Below, in pieces: positions 1 to 7,238 of a DNA stretch of 40,497 nt (position 1 is the first letter of the stretch; each line of letters starts with the position of its first letter). The position numbers were made by a program, and so were the translations under genes. The stretch lies in the NCBI GenBank assembly GCA_934646005.1, contig CAKUED010000025.1, forward strand, positions 1 to 40,497, in the 5' to 3' direction. The DNA is from an uncultured Oscillospiraceae bacterium (GTDB lineage: Bacteria; Bacillota; Clostridia; Oscillospirales; Oscillospiraceae). The notes under the pieces were generated by a model. That model made no database searches. It was given only the letters and a program-made list of their open reading frames with translations, and was not told the origin of the DNA.

Positions 1-69
1 GCCGGTCTGCTCTTTCACATCTTCTCCGCCCTCGCCTTCGCCGCTTTACTTTTGCAGTTCAACTATTGA
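1..69 (+). CDS. C-terminal end of a membrane protein (partial)
   Basis: The first frame of the window stays open from base 1 to a TGA at 67-69 and encodes 22 residues, mostly Leu, Ala and Phe, ending in QFNY. The composition fits the last transmembrane helix of a membrane protein whose body lies outside the window. The family cannot be told from so little sequence. No start is present, and the reading frame is inferred from the hydrophobic composition only. Confidence 0.45.
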   Translation, partial: AGLLFHIFSALAFAALLLQFNY

Positions 70-75
70 TTCGCA

Positions 76-167
76 TCCAGGGGAAGCCATTGGGACTCCT
101 GCAAATCGGCACTGCTTCAGAAAAAACGGCGGTGTGCACCAGCGGGCGGGGCAAGCCCCTCCCCTAC
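76..167. repeat. Dispersed intergenic repeat fragments
   Basis: Two repeat pieces lie here. Bases 76-117 (GGGGAAGCC, then TTGGGACTCCTGCAAA) match 23034-23070. Bases 142-167 are a hairpin of the form GGGCGGGGC-AA-GCCCCTCCCCTAC followed by TTACGACGAAA, and match the end of the composite repeat near 22931-22978 and 31180-31208. The rest of 70-316 has no coding signal apart from the terminator hairpins. Confidence 0.6.
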
Positions 168-187
168 ATTACGACGAAATATGCAAA

Positions 188-223
188 CAAACGGGTCTGT
201 GCCGTATGGCACAGACCCGTTTG
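188..223 (-). terminator. Perfect 16-bp hairpin after the binding-protein gene
   Basis: Arms 188-203 and 208-223 are perfectly complementary around a GTAT loop. On the minus strand the hairpin is followed by TTTGCATATTT, so it can end the gene at 317-1564. A second perfect 8-bp hairpin (285-292 with 298-305) lies right after that gene's stop codon. Confidence 0.65.
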
Positions 224-316
224 CCAGCCCCGCGCTTACTGCCTTTGGTTCAGGTCGGCAGCGCGCGGGGGCTTTGGATGATCCCGTACCGTCGCGCACG
301 GTACGTTCAAGAGGAA

Positions 317-1564
317 TCAGCGGTAGTAGGCGTCGTAGAACTCGGTGATGTTTTCCGCCGTGACCGGGATGAGGTCGTAGCCGGTGAAGGCGGGGATGGG
401 CGTGCCGTTTTCCACGAGGTCGATGATGAGATTGCCCATGCCCACGCCGGACGGCGCGGAGGCGAGACCGACGAGGACGCAGCGGTCGGCGAAGTCGGGG
501 TTATTTTCCAGCAGCTCGCAGACGTCGGACATACCGCAGGTCTCGGAGATGATGACCTTCTCCATGGGAATGCCGTTTTCTTTAATGAGCGTGAACGCCG
601 GGATGTTCAGCGAGCCTGTGCCGGAGGCGATGATCCACTTATCGACGGTGCCCTTGTTCGCCTGAAGCGTCGGGGCGAGCTTGTTTTCGATGTCGTCCGT
701 CAGACCTGCGCCACAGTCCAGCCACAGGATGCGGTCATCGGGGATGCCGGGCAGCACCTCGGTGATGGCGTCGTAATACGCCTGCGAGCGTTTATGGATG
801 GCTTCCACGGCGGGAGAGTCGGCAATGACGAACAGGAAGTTGCTGTAGTCGTCGTTCACGCCGTCCAGGAAGTTTTCGTCCTGAATTTTCTGCGCGGCGA
901 GCTTGCCGGTCTCGTAGAACAGATAGTAGTCATCCAGACCGTAGTGCGGGGAATAGAAGCCGTAGGCGTCAGCGCCGGGGTCGTCCGTGGTCAGGTACGC
1001 GATGCCCGCGTCCTGAAGCATCGCCATCGCGTCGGGCAGGAGGGCGGTGTTGACCGGCGTCATGACCACGATGTCAAAGTCCTGATTGATGACGTTCTGG
1101 ATGCCGTCAAGCCACGCCTGCTCATCGGAGTTTGCGTCGATGAACAGGTACTCATAGCCTGCCGCCTTGACGGTCTCGCCGAGGGAGTTCGCCTTGGGCG
1201 TGAACCAGCCGCCGGAGAACTTGCAGACGAACGCGACCTTTACCGCGCCGTCGGCGTTAAAGTCCTTGTAGTTGGGGTAGTTGCTGTAATACCACAGCTC
1301 GGAAGCGTCGCTGTACTCGTAGCCGGTCAGGGGGTCGGACGCGAGCGTGCCCGCCTCGCGGGCGGCTTCGGCATCCTCTTCACTGAGTGCTTCGCCCTCA
1401 GCGGGGGCGGCGGGGGTCTCCGCTGCCGGGGTCTCGGCGGCGGGTGCTTCTGCTGCGGCGGGCGCTTCGTCGGTCGCGGCAGCGGGCGTGCTGGCGTTGT
1501 TGGCGCACGCGGTCACTGCGAATACCATGACCAGCGCCAGAAGCAATGCGATCCATTTTTTCAT
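317..1564 (-). CDS. ABC sugar-type substrate-binding lipoprotein
   Basis: A 415-residue protein that should sit on the outer face of the membrane and bind a small solute for import or sensing. It begins with a lipoprotein signal peptide (KK, a hydrophobic core, then VTAC as lipobox with Cys at about 20). An Ala/Glu/Pro-rich linker of about 45 residues with repeated AAETP-type units follows. The rest fits the periplasmic-binding-protein type 4 fold (ribose/galactose-binding type), for example VAFVCKFSGGWFTPKAN and a DIVVMTPVNTALLPDAMAML stretch. The start is ATG with GAGGAGG 5-11 bases upstream. It is transcribed away from the hydrolase gene at 1885. A hairpin terminator, not permease or ATPase genes, follows it, so it is an orphan component here. 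Ligand unknown. Confidence 0.85.
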   Translation of the reverse strand: MKKWIALLLALVMVFAVTACANNASTPAAATDEAPAAAEAPAAETPAAETPAAPAEGEALSEEDAEAAREAGTLASDPLTGYEYSDASELWYYSNYPNYKDFNADGAVKVAFVCKFSGGWFTPKANSLGETVKAAGYEYLFIDANSDEQAWLDGIQNVINQDFDIVVMTPVNTALLPDAMAMLQDAGIAYLTTDDPGADAYGFYSPHYGLDDYYLFYETGKLAAQKIQDENFLDGVNDDYSNFLFVIADSPAVEAIHKRSQAYYDAITEVLPGIPDDRILWLDCGAGLTDDIENKLAPTLQANKGTVDKWIIASGTGSLNIPAFTLIKENGIPMEKVIISETCGMSDVCELLENNPDFADRCVLVGLASAPSGVGMGNLIIDLVENGTPIPAFTGYDLIPVTAENITEFYDAYYR

Positions 1565-1618
1565 GTTCGTAACCTCCTCAGTAATTTTTTGAACGGGCTG
1601 CGGGTTGATCTGGCTGAC

Positions 1619-1664
1619 CTAAAACATCTAAAAGATTTTACATCAAACTCAAATCATCTAAAAA
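1619..1664. promoter_or_regulatory. Operator-like CTAAAA sites in the divergent region
   Basis: CTAAAA occurs at 1619-1624, 1628-1633 (followed by GATTTTA, giving TAAAA-GA-TTTTA) and 1658-1663. The last overlaps the likely start of transcription of the binding-protein gene. The same TCTAAAA word recurs at 1861-1867 in the leader of the hydrolase, and as the perfect palindrome CTAAAAcTTTTAG in the promoter of the LacI-type gene (5016-5028). This suggests binding by that regulator. It is inferred from sequence similarity only. Confidence 0.45.
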
Positions 1665-1665
1665 C

Positions 1666-1694
1666 ATTATATTCGCTTTTACGTCGTAGTGCAA
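1666..1694 (-). promoter_or_regulatory. Promoter of the binding-protein gene
   Basis: Read on the minus strand: TTGCAC (1694-1689), 17 bp, TATAAT (1671-1666). The likely start site near 1658 falls on a CTAAAA operator-like site. The 5' leader is about 95 bases. Confidence 0.7.
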
Positions 1695-1789
1695 TGGCAC
1701 AAATGCGCAAAAATTTCGGGAATTTCTTGGTGAATCTGACGGATTTTCGAGGGAAATCAAAAAATTACCACCTTTGCGGGCGGTTTGTC

Positions 1790-1818
1790 TTGACATTGCG
1801 TTCGGATTTTCGTATCCT
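1790..1818 (+). promoter_or_regulatory. Promoter of the hydrolase pair
   Basis: TTGACA at 1790-1795, 17 bp, TATCCT at 1813-1818. The predicted start is near 1825, leaving a leader of about 60 bases that contains TCTAAAA at 1861-1867. Confidence 0.7.
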
Positions 1819-1884
1819 ATATATACTGAACGCACGAAAATGATAAAAGTATTTACTTTATCTAAAATATTTCAGGAGGCATCT

Positions 1885-2760
1885 ATGCAGATCCGACACG
1901 TCAGCATCTTCACCGGCGACGCGGTGCTGCCCGCAACGCTCCGTCTGCCCGACTGCGCCGCGCCCGCGCCCGCCGTCGTGTTCCACAACGGCTACGCCGC
2001 CTATCAGGAAATGTACGACGGCATGGCGGCGGAGCTCTGCCGGAACGGCTACCTCACGCTGCAATTCGACCCGCGCGGGACGGACGGCGAGAGCCGCGGG
2101 CGCTTTTTGTGCGGCACGCAGTGGCTGGAGGATGCCTGCGCCGCCGTGAGCTATGTCTGCGGGCTGCCGCAGGCGGACGCGTCGCGCGTCGCGTTTTCCG
2201 GCGTGAGCATGGGCGGCGGCATGACGATCCTGCAAGGCGCGGCAGACCCGCGCCTCAAGTGCCTGTTTGCGATGGCGCCGCCCGCGAATTTTGGCGAGCA
2301 GATGCACGAGGCGTGGGTCAAAAATCAGGGCGAAGCGGCGTGGCAGGCGCATCTGGAGCATCTGCTGCGCGACGCGGCGCGTGTGGCGCACGGGTATCCG
2401 TCCGAGCGGATGGAGGGCGCTTACGCCTGCTGGGGCTTGGAACTGAGCAAGGAAGAAAAGGCGGAAAACCGCCGCGCGCAGCCGCGTGTGGCGCACGAGC
2501 TGACGCTTTCGTCCGTGCTTAACAGCTACCTCTATTATGATGTGCGCGCCGCGGCGGCGCGCCTGCGCGTGCCGCTCTGCCTCGTCCACGGCACAGCCGA
2601 CACGACCATTGCCTATCGCTGCTCTGAGGAGCTGTACGCCGTGACGAGCGCGCCGGTCAGGGAGCTGCATCTCATCCCCGGCAAGGGACACGTCCTGCCG
2701 GAGGAAGCCTGCGACGAGGTCACGCGCCTTGCGTTAGACTGGTTTAGCAAGTATCTATAA
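1885..2760 (+). CDS. Alpha/beta hydrolase (esterase/peptidase type)
   Basis: A 291-residue cytoplasmic alpha/beta hydrolase that probably cleaves an ester or amide. The nucleophile elbow is G106-V-S108-M-G110. A conserved HGTAD near residue 235 supplies the acid, and GKGH near 266-269 the catalytic His. FDPRGTDGES near residue 61 is typical of dienelactone-hydrolase/S9-like folds. I chose ATG 1885 because AGGAGG lies at 1874-1879. An upstream in-frame ATG at 1774 has no ribosome site and precedes the promoter. The next gene starts 16 bases after the stop, so the two hydrolases form an operon. The substrate is not evident. Context with a binding protein and a LacI regulator suggests a nutrient-derived compound. 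Confidence 0.85.
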   Translation: MQIRHVSIFTGDAVLPATLRLPDCAAPAPAVVFHNGYAAYQEMYDGMAAELCRNGYLTLQFDPRGTDGESRGRFLCGTQWLEDACAAVSYVCGLPQADASRVAFSGVSMGGGMTILQGAADPRLKCLFAMAPPANFGEQMHEAWVKNQGEAAWQAHLEHLLRDAARVAHGYPSERMEGAYACWGLELSKEEKAENRRAQPRVAHELTLSSVLNSYLYYDVRAAAARLRVPLCLVHGTADTTIAYRCSEELYAVTSAPVRELHLIPGKGHVLPEEACDEVTRLALDWFSKYL

Positions 2761-2776
2761 AAGGGAGAATCTCAAT

Positions 2777-3928
2777 ATGCGGAAACTGAACGCCGAAAAA
2801 CTGAACAGGACGCTCCGCGCCCGACTGGACGAAAACCTTGCCGCGTGCCGCATTTCCGGCGCGCAGCTCCTTGTGCGGCAGGGCGGCGAGACGCTGTGCG
2901 AGCTCAAAGCCGGGTATCAGGACGTGCGCACGCGCGAGCCGCTGCTCGATGACGCGATCTACCGTCTCGCGTCCATGACCAAGCCCATCACCGGCATCGC
3001 CGCGCTCATCGCCGTGCAGAACGGCTGGTTCGACGTGTACGACAATGTTGCCGACTATCTGCCGGAGTTCGCGGACAGGCAGGTCGCCGTGCTGAAGGAC
3101 GGCGAGCCGGTCGTGGATCACCCCGCAAAATCACCGCTGAAGATCTATCAGATGCTCTCGCACTGCAACGGCATTATGAGCGAATCGCCCGTCGGCGAGG
3201 CGCTGTTCCGCAAGACGCCCGCCGCCGCGTTTTCGTCCATCGAGACGACGCTTGCGTACTGCGCGGCGCAGCCGCTGGCGTTCGATCCCGGCACCTACAC
3301 CGCCTACACGGGCTACGCCTCGTTTGACGCCATCGCGCGCATCATTGAGCTGAAAAGCGGACTTTCCTACGCGGAATTTCTGCAAAAACACCTGTTTTCG
3401 CCGCTCGGGCTGCACGATCTGACCTTTACGCCGGATGAGGCGCAGTGGGCGCGCATGATCGTCATGAGCGACCGCACGGAAAATCCCGCCCACATCGCCG
3501 TGGACATGGGGCGGCACATTTTTGAGGGCTTCCCGCTGACGTACACCTGCGCCGGCGCGAGTCTTTGCAGCAGCCTTCATGACTACGGCGTGATCGCCGA
3601 GCTGCTGCGCGGCGCGGGCAGCTTCTGCGGCGTGCGCATTTTTGACAGCGCGCTGCTGGAGCGCCTGACCACGCCCTACGTCCCGCCGGAGACGCCGAAC
3701 CGCGACCCTATCTCCAGCTGGGGGCTCGGCGTGCGCGTGGTCGATCAGCCGGGCGTGCTGCCCATCGGCTCGTTCGGCTGGAGCGGCGCATACGGCACGC
3801 ATTTCTGGGTCGATCCCGAAAACAACGTCACGGCGGTCTACCTGCGCAACAGCCGCTGGTACGACAGCCACGGCGGCGGCGAGCTGGGGATGCAGTTCGA
3901 GCGCGATGTCATGAGCTGCCTTGAATAA
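2777..3928 (+). CDS. Serine hydrolase, class C beta-lactamase family
   Basis: A 383-residue member of the beta-lactamase-related (PF00144) hydrolases, which include esterases, D-aminopeptidases and lactonases. The S66-M-T-K69 motif supplies the nucleophilic Ser and the general-base Lys. The second motif lies around PGTYTAYTGYASF (about 170-185). Near the C-terminus GWSGAYGTHFWVDPENN replaces the KTG element, as usual for the esterase branch. There is no signal peptide, so it acts in the cytoplasm and is unlikely to be an antibiotic-resistance enzyme. AAGGGAG at 2761-2767 serves ATG 2777. It is the second gene of the operon starting at 1885 and ends at a bidirectional terminator. Substrate unknown. 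Confidence 0.85.
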   Translation: MRKLNAEKLNRTLRARLDENLAACRISGAQLLVRQGGETLCELKAGYQDVRTREPLLDDAIYRLASMTKPITGIAALIAVQNGWFDVYDNVADYLPEFADRQVAVLKDGEPVVDHPAKSPLKIYQMLSHCNGIMSESPVGEALFRKTPAAAFSSIETTLAYCAAQPLAFDPGTYTAYTGYASFDAIARIIELKSGLSYAEFLQKHLFSPLGLHDLTFTPDEAQWARMIVMSDRTENPAHIAVDMGRHIFEGFPLTYTCAGASLCSSLHDYGVIAELLRGAGSFCGVRIFDSALLERLTTPYVPPETPNRDPISSWGLGVRVVDQPGVLPIGSFGWSGAYGTHFWVDPENNVTAVYLRNSRWYDSHGGGELGMQFERDVMSCLE

Positions 3929-3938
3929 CGCTTCAAAA

Positions 3939-3972
3939 AAGAGGAACGCCGCACGGCGTTCCTCTTCTGTTT
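3939..3972. terminator. Bidirectional terminator
   Basis: AAGAGGAACGCC (3939-3950) pairs with GGCGTTCCTCTT (3955-3966). A run of A precedes it (3935-3940) and TGTTTTTAT follows. It lies between the convergent serine hydrolase and LacI-type genes and can end both transcripts. Confidence 0.85.
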
Positions 3973-3977
3973 TTATG

Positions 3978-4985
3978 CTAAATGTGGGCGGTACTTTCGC
4001 GCACGATGAGCCTTGGCGCGCTGAGCATTCGGTTCTCGCACCCGTGCCCCGCGAGGAGCTGCTCGAGCATCTCGATGCCGCACTGGATCATCTCGCGCCG
4101 GTCGATGTGCATCGTCGTCAGCGGCGGCGAGACAAACTGCGAGATCAGAACGTCGTCAATGCTCACCACGGAAATATCCTCCGGCACGCGCAGCCCGCAC
4201 GAGCGCAGGTAGCGCATCATGTTGATCGCGTAAATGTCCACCGTGCAGAAGATCGCCGTCGGGCGCTGCGGACCGTCCAGCGCCTTGTCCACGCACGCGC
4301 GCAGCGACGGCGTGTCCTCCACGTCGATCTGGAAGCGGTTCGGGTACAGCGCGATGCCCGCTTCGGTCGTGGCGCGCTGAAAGCCCGCCAGCGTCAGGGT
4401 GTTGAAATCGTGCAGCGTGCCGTTGCTGAGGTATGCGATGTCGCGGTGACCCAGCTCGATCAGATGGCGCGTGACCTGATACGCCGCCTCGGCGTAGTCC
4501 ACGCTGACCGCGTGCTGCCCGGGCATGCCGCGGCTGCTGTCGAGCACCACGAACGGCACGCCCACGCGGTCGAGCTCCGCGTAAATACCCGCCTCCTGAT
4601 CGCCGAATACCAGCACGCCGTCCACCTCGCCGTTTCGGATGGCGGGCGGCAGCTCGATCACGCCGTCCTCGCCGGTGATGTACGTCATCACGAGCGTGTA
4701 GCCCTTTTCGCGGCAGGCGACCATCGCATTCATGCCCATTTCCGCGTAAAACGTCTGATCCTCCAGATTTGCATCCGTGCGGAACAGCGCCGCGATATAG
4801 CGCGAGCGCCCGTCCAGAATGTGCCGGTTCGCGCCGTTCGGGCAGTAATGATACTGCCGCGCGATGCTGAGAATGCGCTTGCGCGTCTCCTCGCTGATGC
4901 CGTCCTTGCCGTTGACCGCAATGGACACCGCCGCCGGTGACACCCCCGCCATCCGCGCAATATCCCGATTTGTGATCTTCGCCAC
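3978..4985 (-). CDS. LacI-family transcriptional regulator
   Basis: A 335-residue DNA-binding repressor. The N-terminal helix-turn-helix (residues about 4-25, ITNRDIARMAGVSPAAVSIA) and hinge are followed by a type 3 periplasmic-binding-protein ligand domain (from about 60; VVSIDD near 275). The start is GTG at 4985-4983, with GAGGGA about 6 bases upstream, which gives the canonical AKITNRDIA N-terminus. Its promoter carries the perfect palindrome CTAAAAcTTTTAG in the spacer, so it probably represses itself. Related half-sites flank the binding-protein and hydrolase genes. By analogy with LacI paralogues, a sugar or sugar-like compound taken up with help of the lipoprotein is a reasonable effector, but this is inference. 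Confidence 0.9.
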   Translation of the reverse strand: MAKITNRDIARMAGVSPAAVSIAVNGKDGISEETRKRILSIARQYHYCPNGANRHILDGRSRYIAALFRTDANLEDQTFYAEMGMNAMVACREKGYTLVMTYITGEDGVIELPPAIRNGEVDGVLVFGDQEAGIYAELDRVGVPFVVLDSSRGMPGQHAVSVDYAEAAYQVTRHLIELGHRDIAYLSNGTLHDFNTLTLAGFQRATTEAGIALYPNRFQIDVEDTPSLRACVDKALDGPQRPTAIFCTVDIYAINMMRYLRSCGLRVPEDISVVSIDDVLISQFVSPPLTTMHIDRREMIQCGIEMLEQLLAGHGCENRMLSAPRLIVRESTAHI

Positions 4986-5009
4986 AACGATCCCTCACTT
5001 TCTGCCATC

Positions 5010-5038
5010 AGTATACTAAAACTTTTAGAATATTTCAA
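5010..5038 (-). promoter_or_regulatory. Autoregulated promoter of the LacI-type gene
   Basis: On the minus strand TTGAAA (5038-5033), 17 bp, TATACT (5015-5010). The 13-bp palindrome CTAAAAcTTTTAG at 5016-5028 lies entirely inside the spacer, an ideal position for repression by occlusion. Confidence 0.7.
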
Positions 5039-5124
5039 TCCGTTTCACAGAGAAAATTCCATTTTTTTAAAGAATACTGAAAAATGCGGAAAGGGGATCG
5101 GAAAGGGAGCTTCTGCTTCGCGCG

Positions 5125-6087
5125 TCAATTCACCACATTCGTCGGCGTTCCGTTCAGGAACGCCTTTGCATTTTCCACGGAACAATCCATGATCCTCCGG
5201 CGGCTTTCGATGGGCGCCCAGGAGATGTGGGGCGTTAAAATGCAGTTTTTCGCGTGCAGCAGAGGATTATCGCCGCGGATCGGCTCGGTGGAGACCACGT
5301 CCAGCGCCGCACCGGCGACCTTGCCGGCCTCCAGCGCGGCGGCGAGGTCCGCTTCGTTCACGAGCTGCCCGCGCGCGTTGTTGACGATCAGCACGCCGTC
5401 TTTCATTTTCTCGATGCTCGCCGCGCAGATCATCCCTGTGTTCTCCGGCGTCAGATTGCAGTGCAGCGAGATGACGTCCGCGCGGGCGTAGAGCGTATCC
5501 AGATCGACGTACTCCGCGAGCTCGCGCCCGGCGTCGGTGGGGTGGAGGTCGTGCGCCAGCACGCGCATTCCCAGCGCCCGTGCCACGTGCCCCTCTGCCT
5601 GCCCAATGCGCCCGAAGCCGATGATGCCCATCGTCTTGCCCGCCAGCTCGATGAGCGGATAATCCCAGAAGCACCAGTCGGCGCAGCGCTCCCAGCGCCC
5701 CTCGTGCACGGCACGGTCGTGATGCCCGATGTGATGGCACAGCTCCAGCAGCAGCGCGATGGAGAACTGACTGACGGACGCCGTGCCGTAGGCGGGCACG
5801 TTCGACACCGGGATGCCCTTTTCGCGCGCATACGCGCAGTCCACCACGTTGTAGCCCGTCGCCAGAATGCCGATGAAGCGCAGGCGCGGGCACGCGTCGA
5901 TCGCGGCGCGCGTGATGGGCGTTTTGTTGGTGAACACCAGCTCCGCCCCCGCCATGCGCGCGATGATGAGCGCCTCGTCCTGCGGGTCGGTGCGGTCATA
6001 GACCGTCAGCTCGCCGAGCTGCGCAAGCGCGTCCCAGCTCAAATCGCCCGGATTTTCGGTATAGCCGTCCAAAACAACGATCTTCAT
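5125..6087 (-). CDS. NAD-dependent D-2-hydroxyacid dehydrogenase, glycerate dehydrogenase type
   Basis: A 320-residue oxidoreductase that interconverts a D-2-hydroxyacid and its 2-oxoacid with NAD(H). The Rossmann motif GFGRIG follows MGIIG near residue 155. Catalytic Arg is in VNNARGQLVNE and the acid in the ALDVVSTEP stretch. The catalytic His is in LTPHISWAPIESRRR, where HISWA is typical of the hydroxypyruvate/glycerate branch. Length is normal for the family. AGGAGG serves the ATG at 6087. It lies 21 bases downstream of the AraC-type gene and is probably co-transcribed, so the regulator may control it. Exact substrate not provable from sequence; hydroxypyruvate/glycerate is the best guess. 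Confidence 0.85.
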   Translation of the reverse strand: MKIVVLDGYTENPGDLSWDALAQLGELTVYDRTDPQDEALIIARMAGAELVFTNKTPITRAAIDACPRLRFIGILATGYNVVDCAYAREKGIPVSNVPAYGTASVSQFSIALLLELCHHIGHHDRAVHEGRWERCADWCFWDYPLIELAGKTMGIIGFGRIGQAEGHVARALGMRVLAHDLHPTDAGRELAEYVDLDTLYARADVISLHCNLTPENTGMICAASIEKMKDGVLIVNNARGQLVNEADLAAALEAGKVAGAALDVVSTEPIRGDNPLLHAKNCILTPHISWAPIESRRRIMDCSVENAKAFLNGTPTNVVN

Positions 6088-6108
6088 GGAAAAGCCTCCT
6101 ATATTTCG

Positions 6109-6951
6109 TCAGGAAAATTCAGATCTTACCGCCCTTGGCGGCTCGGAAAAGAGCTTGCGGTACGCGCGGGCAAACGTCGAATAATCGCGGAAGCCGCACG
6201 CGAAGCATACCTCCGTCGCGGGCTGCCCGGCGGCGATGCGCTCGCGCGCCAGCATCAGGCGCTTGCTCGTCAGATAGCTGTGGATGGTGTAGCCGGTCTC
6301 CGCCTTGAAGCGGCGCATCATGTGGTATTTGCTCACATAAAAGCGTGCCGCGAGCGCGTCGATGCTGACCGGCTGCGTCAGATTTTCGGCGAGATATTGC
6401 AGCATCGCCGCCACCTTTTCGTCACGCACGCTCGCGTGTACCGGCTGCGCGGGCTGCTCGGCGGCGCGGCTGGCGGTGATAAGAAGCTGCAAAAACAGCG
6501 CGTCTTGCAGCAGCGCCTGCCCAAAGCCGTCCTCATGCCCCGTGCGCTCCAGCGCCGCCAGCAGGCGTGAAAGCTCCGTTCTGCCGCCGCGCGGACGCAC
6601 CACAAACTCGAATCGCTCCCGCGCGCGCGCAAAGCAGCGCTCCAGATCACAGTCCGCCGTGCTGCGCCGCCGCAGAAATTCAGGCGAGATGTACACGATC
6701 ACGCGTTCATATGCCGCGCCGGGCGTAAGCTCCGGGCGGTGGATGCACCCCTTGGGCACGAGCACGACGTCCCCCGCCTCCAGCGGGTAGCTGCGCCCCT
6801 CCACGCCGTAGCCCGCCTGCCCGCCGAGAAAGACGATGAGCTTGTGGAACGTATGATAGTGCCAGTCGAGCGGCTCGGGCACAGCGCCGCTTAAGTGAAA
6901 CAGCCGCCAGTCCTCGTGCAGGTATCCCCGCTGCTCATACGTCTGCTCCAT
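6109..6951 (-). CDS. AraC-family regulator with cupin sensor
   Basis: A 280-residue regulator. The N-terminal cupin (residues about 20-90; WHYHTFHKLIVFLGG, then EAGDVVLVPKGCIHRPE) should bind a small ligand. The C-terminal AraC double helix-turn-helix occupies about the last 100 residues (YHMMRRFKAETGYTIHSYLT, CFACGFRDYSTFARAYRKLF). I chose ATG 6951 because GGGAGG lies about 6 bases upstream and the cupin starts properly there. A longer in-frame ORF from 7104 runs through the promoter and is rejected. It heads an operon with the dehydrogenase. A phased direct repeat at 7061-7094, between this gene and the giant surface-protein gene, is its likely target. Confidence 0.88.
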   Translation of the reverse strand: MEQTYEQRGYLHEDWRLFHLSGAVPEPLDWHYHTFHKLIVFLGGQAGYGVEGRSYPLEAGDVVLVPKGCIHRPELTPGAAYERVIVYISPEFLRRRSTADCDLERCFARARERFEFVVRPRGGRTELSRLLAALERTGHEDGFGQALLQDALFLQLLITASRAAEQPAQPVHASVRDEKVAAMLQYLAENLTQPVSIDALAARFYVSKYHMMRRFKAETGYTIHSYLTSKRLMLARERIAAGQPATEVCFACGFRDYSTFARAYRKLFSEPPRAVRSEFS

Positions 6952-6979
6952 GCCGCACCTCCCCGCACTTTTTGCGATC

Positions 6980-7008
6980 AGTATAGCATAAACTGCGCGT
7001 TTTGTGTA
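6980..7008 (-). promoter_or_regulatory. Promoter of the AraC-type operon
   Basis: On the minus strand TACACA (7008-7003), 17 bp, TATACT (6985-6980). The -35 matches 4 of 6 consensus bases. The direct repeat at 7061-7094 lies upstream of it. Confidence 0.55.
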
Positions 7009-7060
7009 GCGGTTTTTGACACACGGCGAAAACTGCCGCCTGCAACGCGGCTGTTTTTTG

Positions 7061-7094
7061 CATTTCAGGCAGAAAAAACGACATTTCAGGCAGA
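7061..7094. promoter_or_regulatory. Phased direct repeat, probable AraC-type binding site
   Basis: CATTTCAGGCAGA occurs at 7061-7073 and again at 7082-7094, both identical and exactly 21 bp apart, two helical turns. Tandem half-sites at this phasing are typical of AraC-family activators. Relative to the likely start at about 7134, the pair spans about -73 to -40, just upstream of the weak -35 region of the giant gene. Confidence 0.65.
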
Positions 7095-7118
7095 TCGCTT
7101 CCACAAACCGCCGCGGTA

Positions 7119-7127
7119 TGCTACAAT
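7119..7127 (+). promoter_or_regulatory. Extended -10 promoter of the giant surface-protein gene
   Basis: TGcTACAAT at 7119-7127 is an extended -10. The -35 position 17 bp upstream reads TTCCAC, a poor match, as expected for an activator-dependent promoter. The predicted leader is about 105 bases. Confidence 0.5.
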
Positions 7128-7154
7128 AGGGACGATAAAATAACAGAGCTGACC

Positions 7155-7194
7155 GCCGGGGACGTCCCCGGCTCGCAGGAGCGCGCTCCTGCGA
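7155..7194 (+). promoter_or_regulatory. Twin palindromes in the 5' leader of the giant gene
   Basis: Two perfect palindromes abut without a gap: GCCGGGGACGTCCCCGGC (7155-7172), then a 22-bp palindrome (7173-7194) beginning TCGCAGGAGCG. CCGCC at 7153-7157 could also pair with GGCGG at 7213-7217, competing with the first. GAGGAGG at 7227-7233 and ATG 7239 follow. Possible roles are mRNA stabilisation or translational control. No U-run follows, so it is not a terminator. Confidence 0.6.
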
Positions 7195-7238
7195 GGATAA
7201 CGACCTGCCGTCGGCGGGGAAATTTTGAGGAGGGTACT

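Noticed and set aside
2777..3928. Beta-lactamase resistance gene
   Set aside because: SxxK is present, but there is no signal peptide, and the C-terminal motif is the esterase-type GAYGTHFW instead of KTG.
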